49,529 nucleotides of DNA from Verrucomicrobiota bacterium (GCA_026398235.1 JAPLTE010000099.1:1-49529); one strand, 5' to 3'. Counted from the first letter of the stretch, positions 9,174-18,261 are shown. A program made the numbers and translations. Notes: generated from the sequence alone by a model not told the origin.

Positions 9174-11651
9174 CTATCGCCCCGGCTCGCTCACCGGCTC
9201 GGGACTCGGGCTGGGTTGCGCCCGGGGGCTGAAAATCGCCTTGGGGAGGTTGGTGAAACTCGATAAATTCGGGAGTCGCTTGGGACGCCAACTGGGTTTG
9301 GAAAGGCTCCCATTGGAGACGTATTCCAGAAGATGGCTCATCGGGTCTAAAAGTTTCCCGGCGAGTCCCTGGGCATTGATGCGTGCGCTGAAATCCATCT
9401 TATCGTCGAGAATGAACAATTTGCCCTTCCCCAAAATCGAGAACCCCTTCCCCTCCATCACCAGATCGTCCGTGGTCACCACGCCGTCCTGCATCTGGAA
9501 GGTGCACGCGCCCCGGCGAGCCGTGTTGTAGCCGGTTCCGGGCAGCACTTCGTCGAGGATGCTCGAAAACGGGCCGAAAATGGGGATGGCGAAGACGTTG
9601 CCTTCCGTGACGACCAGTGTGCCTTTGCCACTGATGGCACGGGCCCAATCGTGCAATCCCGAAAAAGCGAAGGAGCCGTCGAGCTTGCCCTTGGAGGTGT
9701 CGTAATCGAAATACAGTTTTGTAAGGCTTGGGAAATCGATCTGCTCGGTGAACAGCTCGGCCGTGTAGTCCCCGGCTGCTTTGCGCAACGAAATATCGGC
9801 CTTGCCGCGCAGATGCCCCCCCCAGATGGTGGCGTCGAGATCGTCCAGCTTGAGCCGGTCGCCCAGAACGGTGACGGTTCCCGAAATTTTACTCGAAGAA
9901 AGCTCTTTCTTGAGGAACGTATAATCCATTCCGTGGGCGCCATCCACGTTGATCCGCAGATTGTTGCGCTGCCAATCGTCATGCCTGCAACCGACACTGC
10001 CATTGACGACAAGGGCCGGGCGCACATTGAACCGGTAAGGAAGAAGCTGTTCGGCCAACCCCTTGTCGAATATGCGAACCACCTCAACCGCCTTGAGCGT
10101 CGTCCGCACGTTTTGGAACTGCAAGAGGTCCGTGTTGAAATCGTAAACCACCGTTCCGCTCCCGGTTCCCTCAGCCCGCTCCAGTTGAATGTTCTGGCAG
10201 GTCAGGACATTGCCTTTGAACCCAAGGTCAAACAGGGCGCTCTTGAGGAGCGTACCGCGTGCGTTTGTGGCTCCAAGTGCAGCCCGGCCTGTGATTTCCA
10301 AGGCAGGTAATTCGCAGGCCGGGCCGCGCCCTTCGAGGTGGACCACCGGTGCGGTGCGAAACTCCCATTCTTTGAGCCGTTCGCGCGTTTCGTGGGGGAC
10401 CAGGGGGAGGAATACGGCCGGGTCGATCCGGCTCTCCAGCTTGAAGCGGAAATCGCCCGGCACTTGGATGGCATTCAAAGCAAAACCGCCGTTTTGGTGC
10501 TGAATATGGGCGTTGTGCAGATACCACCGCCCGCCACTCTCCCAAGAAAAATCGGTTCCCGCACTTTCAAAGGTCAACGACTGCACCGCAAACGGCCCCA
10601 ACGTGAGTCGTCCCCGGAGTTGGATTTTGGGAGTGCCATCGAGCATCTGCGCCGAGCCGCTCATTTCGAGCAACGGCGGCTGGGTCAAAGCGAGTTCTTT
10701 CAAGGTGGCCTTTGGGTGGGCAGCGCGGATCAAACCCGGCAGGTCCAGCGTGGAACGGAGTTGCAGGTCGGCTTCCCCGGTGCAAATGCCATACGCGCCG
10801 GTCGCATCCAAGCTCCCGCGCGCGTCCTTTACCTCGCATTGGTCGATCCGCACCCGGCCCTCGGCCAATGTGAGGGCGAGTTTGACGGACTCGATGTGGC
10901 AGGTGTTCTGGATGGTGAATCGGCTGGACCGCAACACCGCTTCTGCAAAGAGGTTGCCCGGATTTTCCAGATCCCCACTGAACCGGATTTCCAGCGTGGG
11001 TTTTCCCCCCGACATTTTCAGTTGATCCAAAACGTCCAATGCATCGCGGACACGCAGCATCGGATCGGAATCCGCGCGGCTCTGCGACCACTGGAATTTT
11101 TCCGGGTTCACAAAATGGCCGCTGGCGCTCACGCGCAACCCGCGCACCATCGCTTCGGCATGTTCCACCGTAAGGTGATGGGCCGGCAACAGCACGCGGG
11201 CGTTCAGGTCGGAGATTTCCAGCCGCTCGGTTTTGGGGGCGGATGCTTCGAGGGGCAGGGAAAGCGTGGCATTGCGCAATTCCAAGGCGTTCAGAAACGC
11301 TTCCTTGTGGACAAGGTTGGAGTAGTTGATGTCCAGAACGATCTCGTTAATGGAGGCCATTGCACGGCCCCGGCCTCGCGAAGAGCGGATCTGGACGTCC
11401 CTGGCCACGAGCCCTTGGAACGGATTGAGCGTAAGGCGTCCCACTGTGAGATGCACTCCCCGTTTCTCCGCTTCGGAAATGAGCACCTGCCGCCATTTGC
11501 GGGAAAATCCGTGGTGGCTCACATACCAGAGCGCCCAAAGCACCGTGACCACCGAAAGGGCGACCGCCACCCAGAAGCTCCGGGAAATCCATTTGCGCAG
11601 GCGGAACCATCGCGAACGCAGAGGAGCAAAGAATGGGAAAGGTTCTGTCAC
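9174..11651 (-). CDS. Large AsmA-like envelope protein
   Basis: 825 residues from a GTG start. A single transmembrane segment at about 25-48 (RSFWVAVALSVVTVLWALWYV) is followed by a long beta-rich periplasmic part. Its C-terminal ~200 residues match the AsmA-like pattern: KLDGSFAFSGLHDWARAISG, GTLVVTEGNVFAIPIFGPFS and GKGFSILGKGKLFILDDKMD. Family members (AsmA, TamB, YhdP, YicH) form bridge-like lipid conduits between inner and outer membranes, which suits the Mla-like and Tol genes elsewhere in the window. The extreme C-terminus is Pro/Ser-rich. speA lies upstream with a palindromic repeat in between. Confidence 0.75.
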   Translation of the reverse strand: MTEPFPFFAPLRSRWFRLRKWISRSFWVAVALSVVTVLWALWYVSHHGFSRKWRQVLISEAEKRGVHLTVGRLTLNPFQGLVARDVQIRSSRGRGRAMASINEIVLDINYSNLVHKEAFLNALELRNATLSLPLEASAPKTERLEISDLNARVLLPAHHLTVEHAEAMVRGLRVSASGHFVNPEKFQWSQSRADSDPMLRVRDALDVLDQLKMSGGKPTLEIRFSGDLENPGNLFAEAVLRSSRFTIQNTCHIESVKLALTLAEGRVRIDQCEVKDARGSLDATGAYGICTGEADLQLRSTLDLPGLIRAAHPKATLKELALTQPPLLEMSGSAQMLDGTPKIQLRGRLTLGPFAVQSLTFESAGTDFSWESGGRWYLHNAHIQHQNGGFALNAIQVPGDFRFKLESRIDPAVFLPLVPHETRERLKEWEFRTAPVVHLEGRGPACELPALEITGRAALGATNARGTLLKSALFDLGFKGNVLTCQNIQLERAEGTGSGTVVYDFNTDLLQFQNVRTTLKAVEVVRIFDKGLAEQLLPYRFNVRPALVVNGSVGCRHDDWQRNNLRINVDGAHGMDYTFLKKELSSSKISGTVTVLGDRLKLDDLDATIWGGHLRGKADISLRKAAGDYTAELFTEQIDFPSLTKLYFDYDTSKGKLDGSFAFSGLHDWARAISGKGTLVVTEGNVFAIPIFGPFSSILDEVLPGTGYNTARRGACTFQMQDGVVTTDDLVMEGKGFSILGKGKLFILDDKMDFSARINAQGLAGKLLDPMSHLLEYVSNGSLSKPSWRPKRLPNLSSFTNLPKAIFSPRAQPSPSPEPVSEPGR

Positions 11652-11738
11652 GTTCCGCGCATTCTAGTGGGCCGGAGCGCCGAGGGCAACCATCGGATGC
11701 CAGTTTTCATGTAAGAAAAGGGGCAAACGTCGTTCCAT

Positions 11739-11791
11739 ATCGCGCTCGGAGAGCGCGATCCACCGGTGGATCGACCGCTCCGCGGGCGATC
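11739..11791. repeat. Palindromic element family A, copy 1
   Basis: GATCCACC directly abuts GGTGGATC (11757-11772), flanked by a GCGCTCGGAGAGCGC hairpin on the left and GACCGCTCCGCGGGCGATC on the right. The 53-base core matches the reverse complement of the copies at 25.2, 40.5 and 45.6 kb and has the same orientation as the copy at 41.67 kb. It lies downstream of speA and upstream of the AsmA-like gene, both on the minus strand. Confidence 0.85.
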
Positions 11792-11831
11792 TGGGATGGC
11801 GCCTGGATGCAAGCTTCTTTCCTCGGGTTGG

Positions 11832-13769
11832 CTACCCTTTCACGCCCGGGTCGTTTTGGATGTGCAGGTAGGTGTAGTTTTTAAGCGCCCTTTCATAGGC
11901 GGTCAGCAGCTTCATCCCCTCATTGGGCTTGAGCCGATCGCTCTTGATGGCGGCATCCACTTGCTTTTTGACGCCCCGGATCAAGTCCGACTGGTTCCAT
12001 TGCGTCATAGCGAGCACCTCGGCGATGGTGCTCCCCTCGATGGTTTCCTCAATATAGAAGCCGTCCTCCTCGTCCTCGTCCAGAAAGACATGGGCTTCGT
12101 TGACGCGCCCAAAGAGATTGTGCAGATCGCCCATGATGTCCTGGTAAGCTCCCATCAAAAAAAAGCCGATGTAATACGGCTGGCCGGGTTTGAGCGCATG
12201 GAGCGGCAAGGTTTCCTTGACGTCCTGGAGGTCGATGAATTTGCTTACTTTGCCGTCGCTGTCGCAGGTGATGTCCACGAGCGTGGCGTGGCGGTCGGGT
12301 TCCTCGCCGAGCCGGTGGATCGGCATGACGGGAAAGAGCTGGCCCAGCGCCCAATGGTCCAGCAAGCTCTGGAACACGGAGAAATTGCAGACGTATTGAT
12401 CGCCCAAGGCTACTTCCAGTTCCTTGACTTCATCCGGGACGTATTCCTGATCCTCCTGCGCGTGAAAAATCCGCACGATCCGGTCGGCAATGCGCCAGTA
12501 AGCCTGTTCGATCTTGGCTTTGCTCTCCAAATCCATCAGGCCGAAGTTGAACATCGTGAGCGTCTGCTCTTTGATTTCCTGCGCATCGTGGAGCATCTCC
12601 CGGCGATTCGCTTCGGTGAGATTCTTTTCGATGTCGAAAATGTCGCGCACGAGCTTGTGGTCGGTCGGCTTGATGGCAAACGTGGCGCTCGCGTCGTATT
12701 TTTCAATCGCCCCAAACGCCTCCACCACGAGCACCGAATGGTGCGCCACCAGCGCGCGGCCGCTTTCGCTGACAATCACCGGATGGGCGACGCCTTCCGA
12801 GTCGCACACGTCCATGATGTTGTAGACCACATCGCGCGCGTATTCCTGGAGGGTGTAGTTGGTCGAGCTGTCGAAGGCGGTGTTCGAGCCGTCGTAATCG
12901 ACCGCCAGGCCGCCGCCGACATCGAGATAAACGAGGTCGTGGCCGAGCTTGGCCATCTTGGAATAGAACCGGGCGGCCTCGCGCACGGCCCGCTTGAGCG
13001 TGCCGATATCGGGCACCTGCGAGCCGACATGAAAATGGATCAATTTGAGGATATGGGCGAGACCGGCTTCACGCAGCGTCTCGCTGGCACGGACGAGGTC
13101 TGCGGTGGAGAGGCCGAATTTGGCGTTTTCGCCTCCGCTGGTCGCCCATTTGCCCGAGCCTTTGGACTGGAGCCGCACGCGCAGGCCGACCATCGGCTCG
13201 ACGCCCATTTCCTTGGAAACGGCCAGGATTTGGAACAACTCCTCAAGCTTCTCGACCACCATGATCACGCGCGTCCCAAGCTTGTTGCCGAGCAGCGCGC
13301 TTTGGATGAATTGGCTGTCTTTATAACCGTTGCAAATGATGAGGCTCTCCGGATCGTTGTTGATCGCCAGCGCGGCGAGCAGCTCCGGTTTGCTCCCGGT
13401 CTCAATCCCGAGATGGTAGGGGCGACCGGCATCCACGATCTCCTCGACGACCTCGCGCAACTGGTTGACCTTGATCGGGAAAACGCCCCGGTAGTGATTC
13501 TTGTAACCGAACTCGTTGATGGCCGACTGGAAAGCGAGGTTGATCGTCTCGACCCGGTGCTGGAGCAAATCCTGGAAACGGATCACCAGCGGGAAAGTCA
13601 ACCCACGGTCGCGCGCGTCGTCGATGACCTCCATGATGTCGATGGTGGTCTCGGGATTCTTCGTCGGCTGGATCTCCACATGCCCGCGCGGGTTGATGGA
13701 GAAATACCCCGACCCCCATCGGTCGATGTTGTAGAGTTCAATGGCTGAGTCGATGTTCCAATCTGTCAT
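11832..13769 (-). CDS. speA: Biosynthetic arginine decarboxylase
   Basis: 645 residues starting MTDWNIDSAIELYNIDRWG, the typical opening of SpeA; the frame is open further upstream but without homology. The enzyme converts arginine to agmatine for polyamine synthesis, using PLP on a fold-III barrel. The PLP lysine lies in RGVFPIKVNQLREVV (about residue 98). Other family segments are GLRVRLQSKGSGKWATSGGE, LDVGGGLAVDYDG and SESGRALVAHHSVLV. Length and motifs fit a complete enzyme. No agmatinase or agmatine deiminase is adjacent. A 286-base gap to the divergent fmdB-like gene shows no firm regulatory signal. Confidence 0.95.
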   Translation of the reverse strand: MTDWNIDSAIELYNIDRWGSGYFSINPRGHVEIQPTKNPETTIDIMEVIDDARDRGLTFPLVIRFQDLLQHRVETINLAFQSAINEFGYKNHYRGVFPIKVNQLREVVEEIVDAGRPYHLGIETGSKPELLAALAINNDPESLIICNGYKDSQFIQSALLGNKLGTRVIMVVEKLEELFQILAVSKEMGVEPMVGLRVRLQSKGSGKWATSGGENAKFGLSTADLVRASETLREAGLAHILKLIHFHVGSQVPDIGTLKRAVREAARFYSKMAKLGHDLVYLDVGGGLAVDYDGSNTAFDSSTNYTLQEYARDVVYNIMDVCDSEGVAHPVIVSESGRALVAHHSVLVVEAFGAIEKYDASATFAIKPTDHKLVRDIFDIEKNLTEANRREMLHDAQEIKEQTLTMFNFGLMDLESKAKIEQAYWRIADRIVRIFHAQEDQEYVPDEVKELEVALGDQYVCNFSVFQSLLDHWALGQLFPVMPIHRLGEEPDRHATLVDITCDSDGKVSKFIDLQDVKETLPLHALKPGQPYYIGFFLMGAYQDIMGDLHNLFGRVNEAHVFLDEDEEDGFYIEETIEGSTIAEVLAMTQWNQSDLIRGVKKQVDAAIKSDRLKPNEGMKLLTAYERALKNYTYLHIQNDPGVKG

Positions 13770-14055
13770 TTTGCGAAGTGACCGCATCCTACGGCCCATG
13801 TGCCGGTTTGCAACACGGTATTTGCGGTGGGAAACGGATCTCAATCCATCACGGCCCAGGTGAATCATCCGCAGGGGTCGAGGCCCGGAGGGCCGCAGGA
13901 AATGAGCCGGTGGCGCAAACCACCGGAACGCGTCCCGGTTCTGACTGCCTCAGTTCCTGATTCTCTGTTGATTTAGATGCGTTTGCCGCGGGAAAGGTTG
14001 CGCAACCCATTGCTGGCCCCATCTTTTTCTGCTATGAGTGCCTGTTCTTTGACCT

Positions 14056-14349
14056 ATGCCGACCTACGAATACCAGTGTGAAAAGTGCGAGAGAACCTTT
14101 GAACTCTTCCAATCCATGAAAGACGACGCCCTCACCGTCTGCCCCCGGGAATGCTGCCAGCAAGAGCCTTGGGGCGAGGGAAAGGTGAAGCGTTTATTGG
14201 GCACCGGAGCCGGGCTCATCTTCAAAGGCTCCGGTTTTTACACAACGGATTACCGTTCCAGCGGCTACAAAGCGGCTGCCAAAAGCGATACCGCGCCCGC
14301 CAGTCCCCCACCCTCCGCAAGCAGCGCCCCGGCGACGGACAAGAAATAA
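14056..14349 (+). CDS. FmdB-type zinc-ribbon protein
   Basis: 97 residues. The first ~75 match the FmdB/CxxC family: MPTYEYQCEKCERTFELFQ with the first CxxC (residues 8-11), then TVCPRECCQ in the second metal site, then VKRLLGTGAGLIFKGSGFYTTDY. The C-terminus is a low-complexity Ala/Ser/Pro tail. The family binds zinc and is often called a putative regulator, but its role is not established. It is followed after three bases by another zinc-ribbon gene, so the two are almost certainly co-transcribed. Confidence 0.9.
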   Translation: MPTYEYQCEKCERTFELFQSMKDDALTVCPRECCQQEPWGEGKVKRLLGTGAGLIFKGSGFYTTDYRSSGYKAAAKSDTAPASPPPSASSAPATDKK

Positions 14350-14352
14350 ACC

Positions 14353-15162
14353 ATGGCTTCCCCTCTCTCCACTCTGGTCTGCAAAGAGTGCGGTTACGTA
14401 AACGAAATCCAGCGCGTTTACTGCCACAACTGCGGCGTCAAGCTCGACCGGGATTTATTGGATGCCCAACAGCAAGAACAAGCGGAGCCTCCCCAGAAAC
14501 GGCAGCGGGAGATCAAAAAGAGAATGTCTCCAGAGCAGGGCAGCTTGGGGAAATTTTGCAAAAAGCTTTTTAAAACCCTGGCTCTGGCTGGCATCGCGGC
14601 TGCCGTCCTTGCCGCAGCCCTCCCCCCGCAAGGGGTTCTCCCCAAAAAGGAGGAGGCAATGGAGACCGTTCAGGTGGATGCCGTTCTGGAAAACCTCGCG
14701 GCCATGCAGAACGGCAGGCGCATTGCCTTCCGCGAGGCGGACATAAACGCCTATCTGCGGAAGGAGCATTTTAAAAAACTTCCGACCTGGCTCACCGAAT
14801 ACCTCCCCTTGAGGGCGCTCGCGCGGTTTGACGAGGGCTCGGGGCGGCTGATGGTTCAGGCGAGCATCGCAGGCTATCCCCTGTATGTGACGTTCTCGGG
14901 CAAACTGAAAATCGACAAGCAAGCGGGGCTCGTTCCCACTTGCACGGGAGGCAGCATTGGGCGCTTTCCCATCGCCCCGGAACTGGCGTGCGCTGCCGGA
15001 CGGGCGCTCCCGACCCTTTTCAATTCCCTGAAGCGTGAGCAGCAACTGCTCGGGCAGCTCGGCTCCATTGAATTCCGCAAAGAACAAGTCGTATTGGGCG
15101 CGCGCGGGCCAACCCTCCCCTTCGTTCCCAATGCGGTCCCCGGGCAGGGTGCCGTCCATTGA
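14353..15162 (+). CDS. Zinc-ribbon, single-span membrane protein of unknown function
   Basis: 269 residues. An N-terminal zinc ribbon (CKECGYVNEIQRVYCHNCG, residues about 10-28) is followed by a charged Gln/Lys-rich linker. One transmembrane span comes next at about 75-95 (TLALAGIAAAVLAAALPP), and then ~170 residues probably outside the inner membrane with no motif I know. The layout, cytoplasmic ribbon plus exported domain, suggests a sensor or assembly factor but gives no function. It is between the FmdB-like gene (3-base gap) and the next gene, whose ATG overlaps its TGA by one base. Confidence 0.6.
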   Translation: MASPLSTLVCKECGYVNEIQRVYCHNCGVKLDRDLLDAQQQEQAEPPQKRQREIKKRMSPEQGSLGKFCKKLFKTLALAGIAAAVLAAALPPQGVLPKKEEAMETVQVDAVLENLAAMQNGRRIAFREADINAYLRKEHFKKLPTWLTEYLPLRALARFDEGSGRLMVQASIAGYPLYVTFSGKLKIDKQAGLVPTCTGGSIGRFPIAPELACAAGRALPTLFNSLKREQQLLGQLGSIEFRKEQVVLGARGPTLPFVPNAVPGQGAVH

Positions 15163-16499
15163 TGAAAAAGCGCGGATACCGGTGGCGAGGCTTGGGCCTC
15201 CTGGCAAGCCTCCTTTGGCTTTGCTCCGCGAGCACCGGGAGCGCGTTTGATTTCACCCAGCGCAGCATCAGCAAATCGGCACAGTTCATTGTCTATTCGC
15301 CCGATATCCGTTTGCGGATGGCCGTCACCGGGTATGCCGAAACCGCCAAACAGGGCGTTCTGGAACTGCTCAGCTTGGGCGATCACTGGAAATTCCCCAT
15401 TGTCATCGACCTGCGGCGGCCCGCCTCCACCGATTCCAGCGCCCCGTTGAGCCAAGTGCGCCTGATCCAGACCGAGGGCGGCTGGAAAGTACAAATCGAC
15501 GTGATGCTGCGCGAAGGCGAGTTCAAGCAAGTGCGCTTTCCGCAACTGGTCATCCGGGCGATCCTGCTGGAATTGGCGTATCGCGAACATCCCCCGGAGA
15601 TCGGCGCACCTTACCCGGAACCGCCGTCCTGGCTGGTGGAGGGCTTTGCCCAAAACATGCTTGTGCGTGCCTCGGGTGTCGTTCCCAATGCGGCGCTCTT
15701 CCGGCAGTTGATCGAAACCGGGCGGCTGCCGAAAATCCGCGATTTCCTCAAAGAAAACGTGGAGGTGATGGACCCCACTTCCCTCGCCGTCCATGGTTCC
15801 TGCGCGGGCAGCCTCCTCGACCTGCTGGCCGGCACCCCCGGAGGTCCAGCCGGGCTGGTGCGAATTCTCAAAGGGTTGAGAGAATCCCCCGAGGATCCCG
15901 CGGCGCAGCTTTTGAAATATTTCCCCGCGCTCGGCAACAGCGAGACGGATTTGGAAAAATGGTGGACGCTCGGCTTGGCGCGTGGCTCCTCGCTGGACCG
16001 CCACCTGGCCTTAACCGTGCCGGAAACCGACTCGCGGCTCACCTCCCTGCTGCGCATCACAGTGGTCACCGACGAGAAGAAAAAAACCCGCGCGGAATTT
16101 GAGCTCTCCGATTACAAAAAGTTTTTGAAATATCCCAACGCCAAGGCGGCTCTTTCGGCGCGGTCCGGCGAAATGGCCGGGCTGCTCAGCCAGGCACATC
16201 CGCTGTTTCGCCCGGTGCTGATGGAATACCGCCGCATCGCCGCGGAACTCGCCACAGGCAAGTCGCGACGCATCGGCGATGCCTTGAACAACGCCGCCAA
16301 ATACCGGGGACTCATCCTCGGGCGCATGGATCAGATTGACGATTACCTTAACTGGTACGAAGCCACGCAAATGCCCGAGCAAAGCGGCGCTTTCGAGGAT
16401 TTCATGCAAGGAGCCAAAACGCTGGAGAAAGGGACTCCGCCCAAGCGCAACGACGCGATCACCACTTACATCGACCAATTGCAGCGGGAGTTTGAATAA
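15162..16499 (+). CDS. Secreted protein resembling an inactive gluzincin peptidase
   Basis: 445 residues with a signal peptide (GLGLLASLLWLCSASTGSAF). A short region is reminiscent of MA-clan metallopeptidases: RAILLELAYREH (about 132-143), then PSWLVEGFAQNML (about 155-167). In active members the first segment carries HExxH and the second contributes the third zinc ligand. Here the two His are replaced by Leu and Tyr while WLxEGxA is kept, so zinc catalysis is unlikely. The ATG overlaps the previous stop as TGATG; a TTG one codon earlier is an alternative start. It completes a three-gene plus-strand set. The resemblance is by eye and weak. Confidence 0.5.
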   Translation: MKKRGYRWRGLGLLASLLWLCSASTGSAFDFTQRSISKSAQFIVYSPDIRLRMAVTGYAETAKQGVLELLSLGDHWKFPIVIDLRRPASTDSSAPLSQVRLIQTEGGWKVQIDVMLREGEFKQVRFPQLVIRAILLELAYREHPPEIGAPYPEPPSWLVEGFAQNMLVRASGVVPNAALFRQLIETGRLPKIRDFLKENVEVMDPTSLAVHGSCAGSLLDLLAGTPGGPAGLVRILKGLRESPEDPAAQLLKYFPALGNSETDLEKWWTLGLARGSSLDRHLALTVPETDSRLTSLLRITVVTDEKKKTRAEFELSDYKKFLKYPNAKAALSARSGEMAGLLSQAHPLFRPVLMEYRRIAAELATGKSRRIGDALNNAAKYRGLILGRMDQIDDYLNWYEATQMPEQSGAFEDFMQGAKTLEKGTPPKRNDAITTYIDQLQREFE

Positions 16500-16515
16500 C
16501 TTTTCCCGTTCTGGA

Positions 16516-17184
16516 TCACGCCCTGGTTTTCGCGCTTAAATGCGCATGGAACCAACTCGCCGCTTCGCGGGCCACGGCCTCAAGCGCCCCCGGTTCCTCG
16601 AACAGATGGGTGGCGTCGGGAATGAGGCGCAATTCCGTGGGGCAGGTCATCCGGCTCATTGCCTGACGGTTGAGGCTGATCACCATGTTGTCCAACTCGC
16701 CCACGATCAAAAGCGTGGGGCTTTGCACCTTGGGCAGCCAAGCCGAAGCGAGATCGGGTCGACCTCCACGCGAGACCACCGCACCGACCGTTTCCCCCAG
16801 CTTTGCCGCTGCCATCAGCGCCGCGCCGCCGCCCGTGCTGGAGCCAAAATAACCCACGCGCAATCCGCGTGCCGCCTCCACAGTCTCCATCCAATGCGTT
16901 GCGGCAACCAGGCGTTCGCACAAAAGCGCGATATCGAAACGTAAATGGCGGGTAAAGGAGTCGATCATTTCTTCCTCCCGCGTGAGGAGGTCGAAAAGCA
17001 GCGTCCCCAACCCGGCCTCGCGTAGCATCCGTGCCACAAATTGATTGCGCGGACTAAAGCGGCTGCTGCCGCTGCCGTGCGCAAAAAGAACCATACCCAA
17101 AGCGTTCGGCGGGATTTGCAACTCCCCGTCCAGTGTCACCTCCCCAACCGGCATCAAGACCTCATTCTCGAATTGAACAGCCAT
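16516..17184 (-). CDS. Alpha/beta hydrolase (dienelactone-hydrolase-like)
   Basis: 222 residues. The pattern of a small serine hydrolase is complete. The oxyanion region is VLFAHGSGSSRFSPRN (about 32-47). The nucleophile elbow is GYFGSSTGGGAAL (GxSxG, Ser at about 116). Candidate acid Asp lies in LIVGELDNMV (about 164), and candidate base His in IPDATHLFEE (about 193). Similar proteins are often fused to or found beside phosphoribosyltransferases, but none is near here. The substrate cannot be inferred. It is transcribed away from the DNA methyltransferase and convergent with the preceding operon. Confidence 0.82.
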   Translation of the reverse strand: MAVQFENEVLMPVGEVTLDGELQIPPNALGMVLFAHGSGSSRFSPRNQFVARMLREAGLGTLLFDLLTREEEMIDSFTRHLRFDIALLCERLVAATHWMETVEAARGLRVGYFGSSTGGGAALMAAAKLGETVGAVVSRGGRPDLASAWLPKVQSPTLLIVGELDNMVISLNRQAMSRMTCPTELRLIPDATHLFEEPGALEAVAREAASWFHAHLSAKTRA

Positions 17185-17237
17185 AATGTTACCTCAACAG
17201 GAAGATCGCTCAACTTTGGCAAAAGTCCAATGAGGTG

Positions 17238-17315
17238 ATCAGGAGGGAGGTTATGCGCAACCTGGTCACTGGGGGACCGCGTGGTCCCAATTCCCAGATA
17301 TTTTCCCCTCCTGAT
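17238..17315. repeat. Structured inverted-repeat element upstream of the DNA methyltransferase
   Basis: ATCAGGAGGG (17238-17247) and CCCTCCTGAT (17306-17315) are exact inverted ends. Inside are AGGTT/AACCT (17248-17263) and GGGACC/GGTCCC with a 4-base loop (17273-17288). It is followed by TTCCTGAT-type repeats up to 17351, a motif shared with the elements at 20.1 and 33.3 kb. It occupies most of the 173-base gap between two divergent genes. Confidence 0.6.
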
Positions 17316-17357
17316 TTCCCGAGTTCCTGATATATCCTTTCCTGATTTCCTCCCACC

Positions 17358-18194
17358 ATGCCACCCACCCCTCCCGGTTTTGAATTGCGCCACGGCGACT
17401 GCATCGCAGGTATGCAGGCGATGGAACCGGAGTCGGTGGATGTGGTCGTAACCTCGCCGCCTTATAACCTGGGCATCCGGTATTCCCAGTTCGATGACAC
17501 GGCCAGCCGCGACGACTATATTGAATCGTCCATGCATTGGGCGTCCGAAGTGCGTCGGGTGCTCAAACCGGAAGGATCGTTTTTCCTGAATGTCGGGGCG
17601 TCGCCTGCGAATCCGCTTCTGCCGCACGAACTCGCGCTGCGCTTCAGCGAGCTTTTTGTGCTGCAAAATACGCTGCACTGGATCAAATCGATCACTGTGG
17701 AAACCCGCGCGGGCGAGCAGATTTCGGCGGGCCATTTCAAGCCGATCAACTCGCCGCGGTATGTGACCGATTGCCACGAATACGTGTTCCATTTCACCAA
17801 AAGCGGCAAGGTGCCAGTGAATCGCCTCGCCGTCGGCGTTCCGTATTCGGACAAGAGCAATATTGCCCGCTGGGGACATACCGAAGGCCGGGACCTGCGT
17901 TGCCGGGGCAACAATTGGTTTGTGCCGTACGAAACAATCGTGAACCGGGACAAGGAGCGGCCTCATCCGGCCACCTTCCCGGTCGAGCTTGCGGCAATGT
18001 GTTTGCGCCTGCACGGCGTCGATGCGCAAAGTCTCGTGCTCGATCCCTTCAACGGGATCGGCCACGCCGCCCTGGCTGCCGCCGAATGCGGTGCAGGACG
18101 GTTTATCGGGTTTGACATCGACGCAGCCTACCTCGCCGAAGCCAAGGCACGGCTGGAGAAAATCTCTTCTCCGTGTCTCCGTGTCTCTGTGTGA
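17358..18194 (+). CDS. Solitary DNA methyltransferase, beta-type motif order
   Basis: 278 residues. Catalytic motif IV, TSPPYNLGIRYSQFDD (about 32-47), comes first. The S-adenosylmethionine pocket (motif X/I), LDPFNGIGHAALAAAECGAG with GFDIDAAYL, is near the C-terminus (about 229-257). This is the beta order of N6-adenine/N4-cytosine methyltransferases; the SPPY form is found in both. No restriction endonuclease gene lies nearby, so it may be a regulatory or housekeeping methylase. The last ~9 codons, reading SSPCLRVSV, lie in an intergenic-type tandem repeat, which suggests that the original end was replaced. No obvious ribosome site precedes the ATG. Confidence 0.88.
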   Translation: MPPTPPGFELRHGDCIAGMQAMEPESVDVVVTSPPYNLGIRYSQFDDTASRDDYIESSMHWASEVRRVLKPEGSFFLNVGASPANPLLPHELALRFSELFVLQNTLHWIKSITVETRAGEQISAGHFKPINSPRYVTDCHEYVFHFTKSGKVPVNRLAVGVPYSDKSNIARWGHTEGRDLRCRGNNWFVPYETIVNRDKERPHPATFPVELAAMCLRLHGVDAQSLVLDPFNGIGHAALAAAECGAGRFIGFDIDAAYLAEAKARLEKISSPCLRVSV

Positions 18195-18226
18195 GATTTC
18201 TTTGCGCCTTTGTGTCTTTGCGTGAG
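18168..18226. repeat. Tandem 8/9-bp repeats overlapping the methyltransferase 3' end
   Basis: CTCCGTGT units with an 8-base period (three to four copies) are followed by TTTGCGCCT/TTGTGTCTT/TGCGTGAG units with a near 9-base period. The second half resembles the tracts at 25.34, 28.71 and 40.63 kb. The methyltransferase stop codon (18192-18194) lies inside the first half. Confidence 0.75.
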
Positions 18227-18261
18227 TTTTTTTTGGTTTACGCTAAAGTGCGCCTTCACCC

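Noticed and set aside
9651-13748. Long plus-strand frames opposite the AsmA-like gene and speA
   Set aside because: They arise from codon bias of the opposite strand; speA and the AsmA-like protein have family motifs, the mirrors do not.
17358-18194. Restriction-modification system
   Set aside because: Neighbouring genes are a hydrolase and permeases; no endonuclease or specificity subunit is visible, so only a solitary methyltransferase is claimed.
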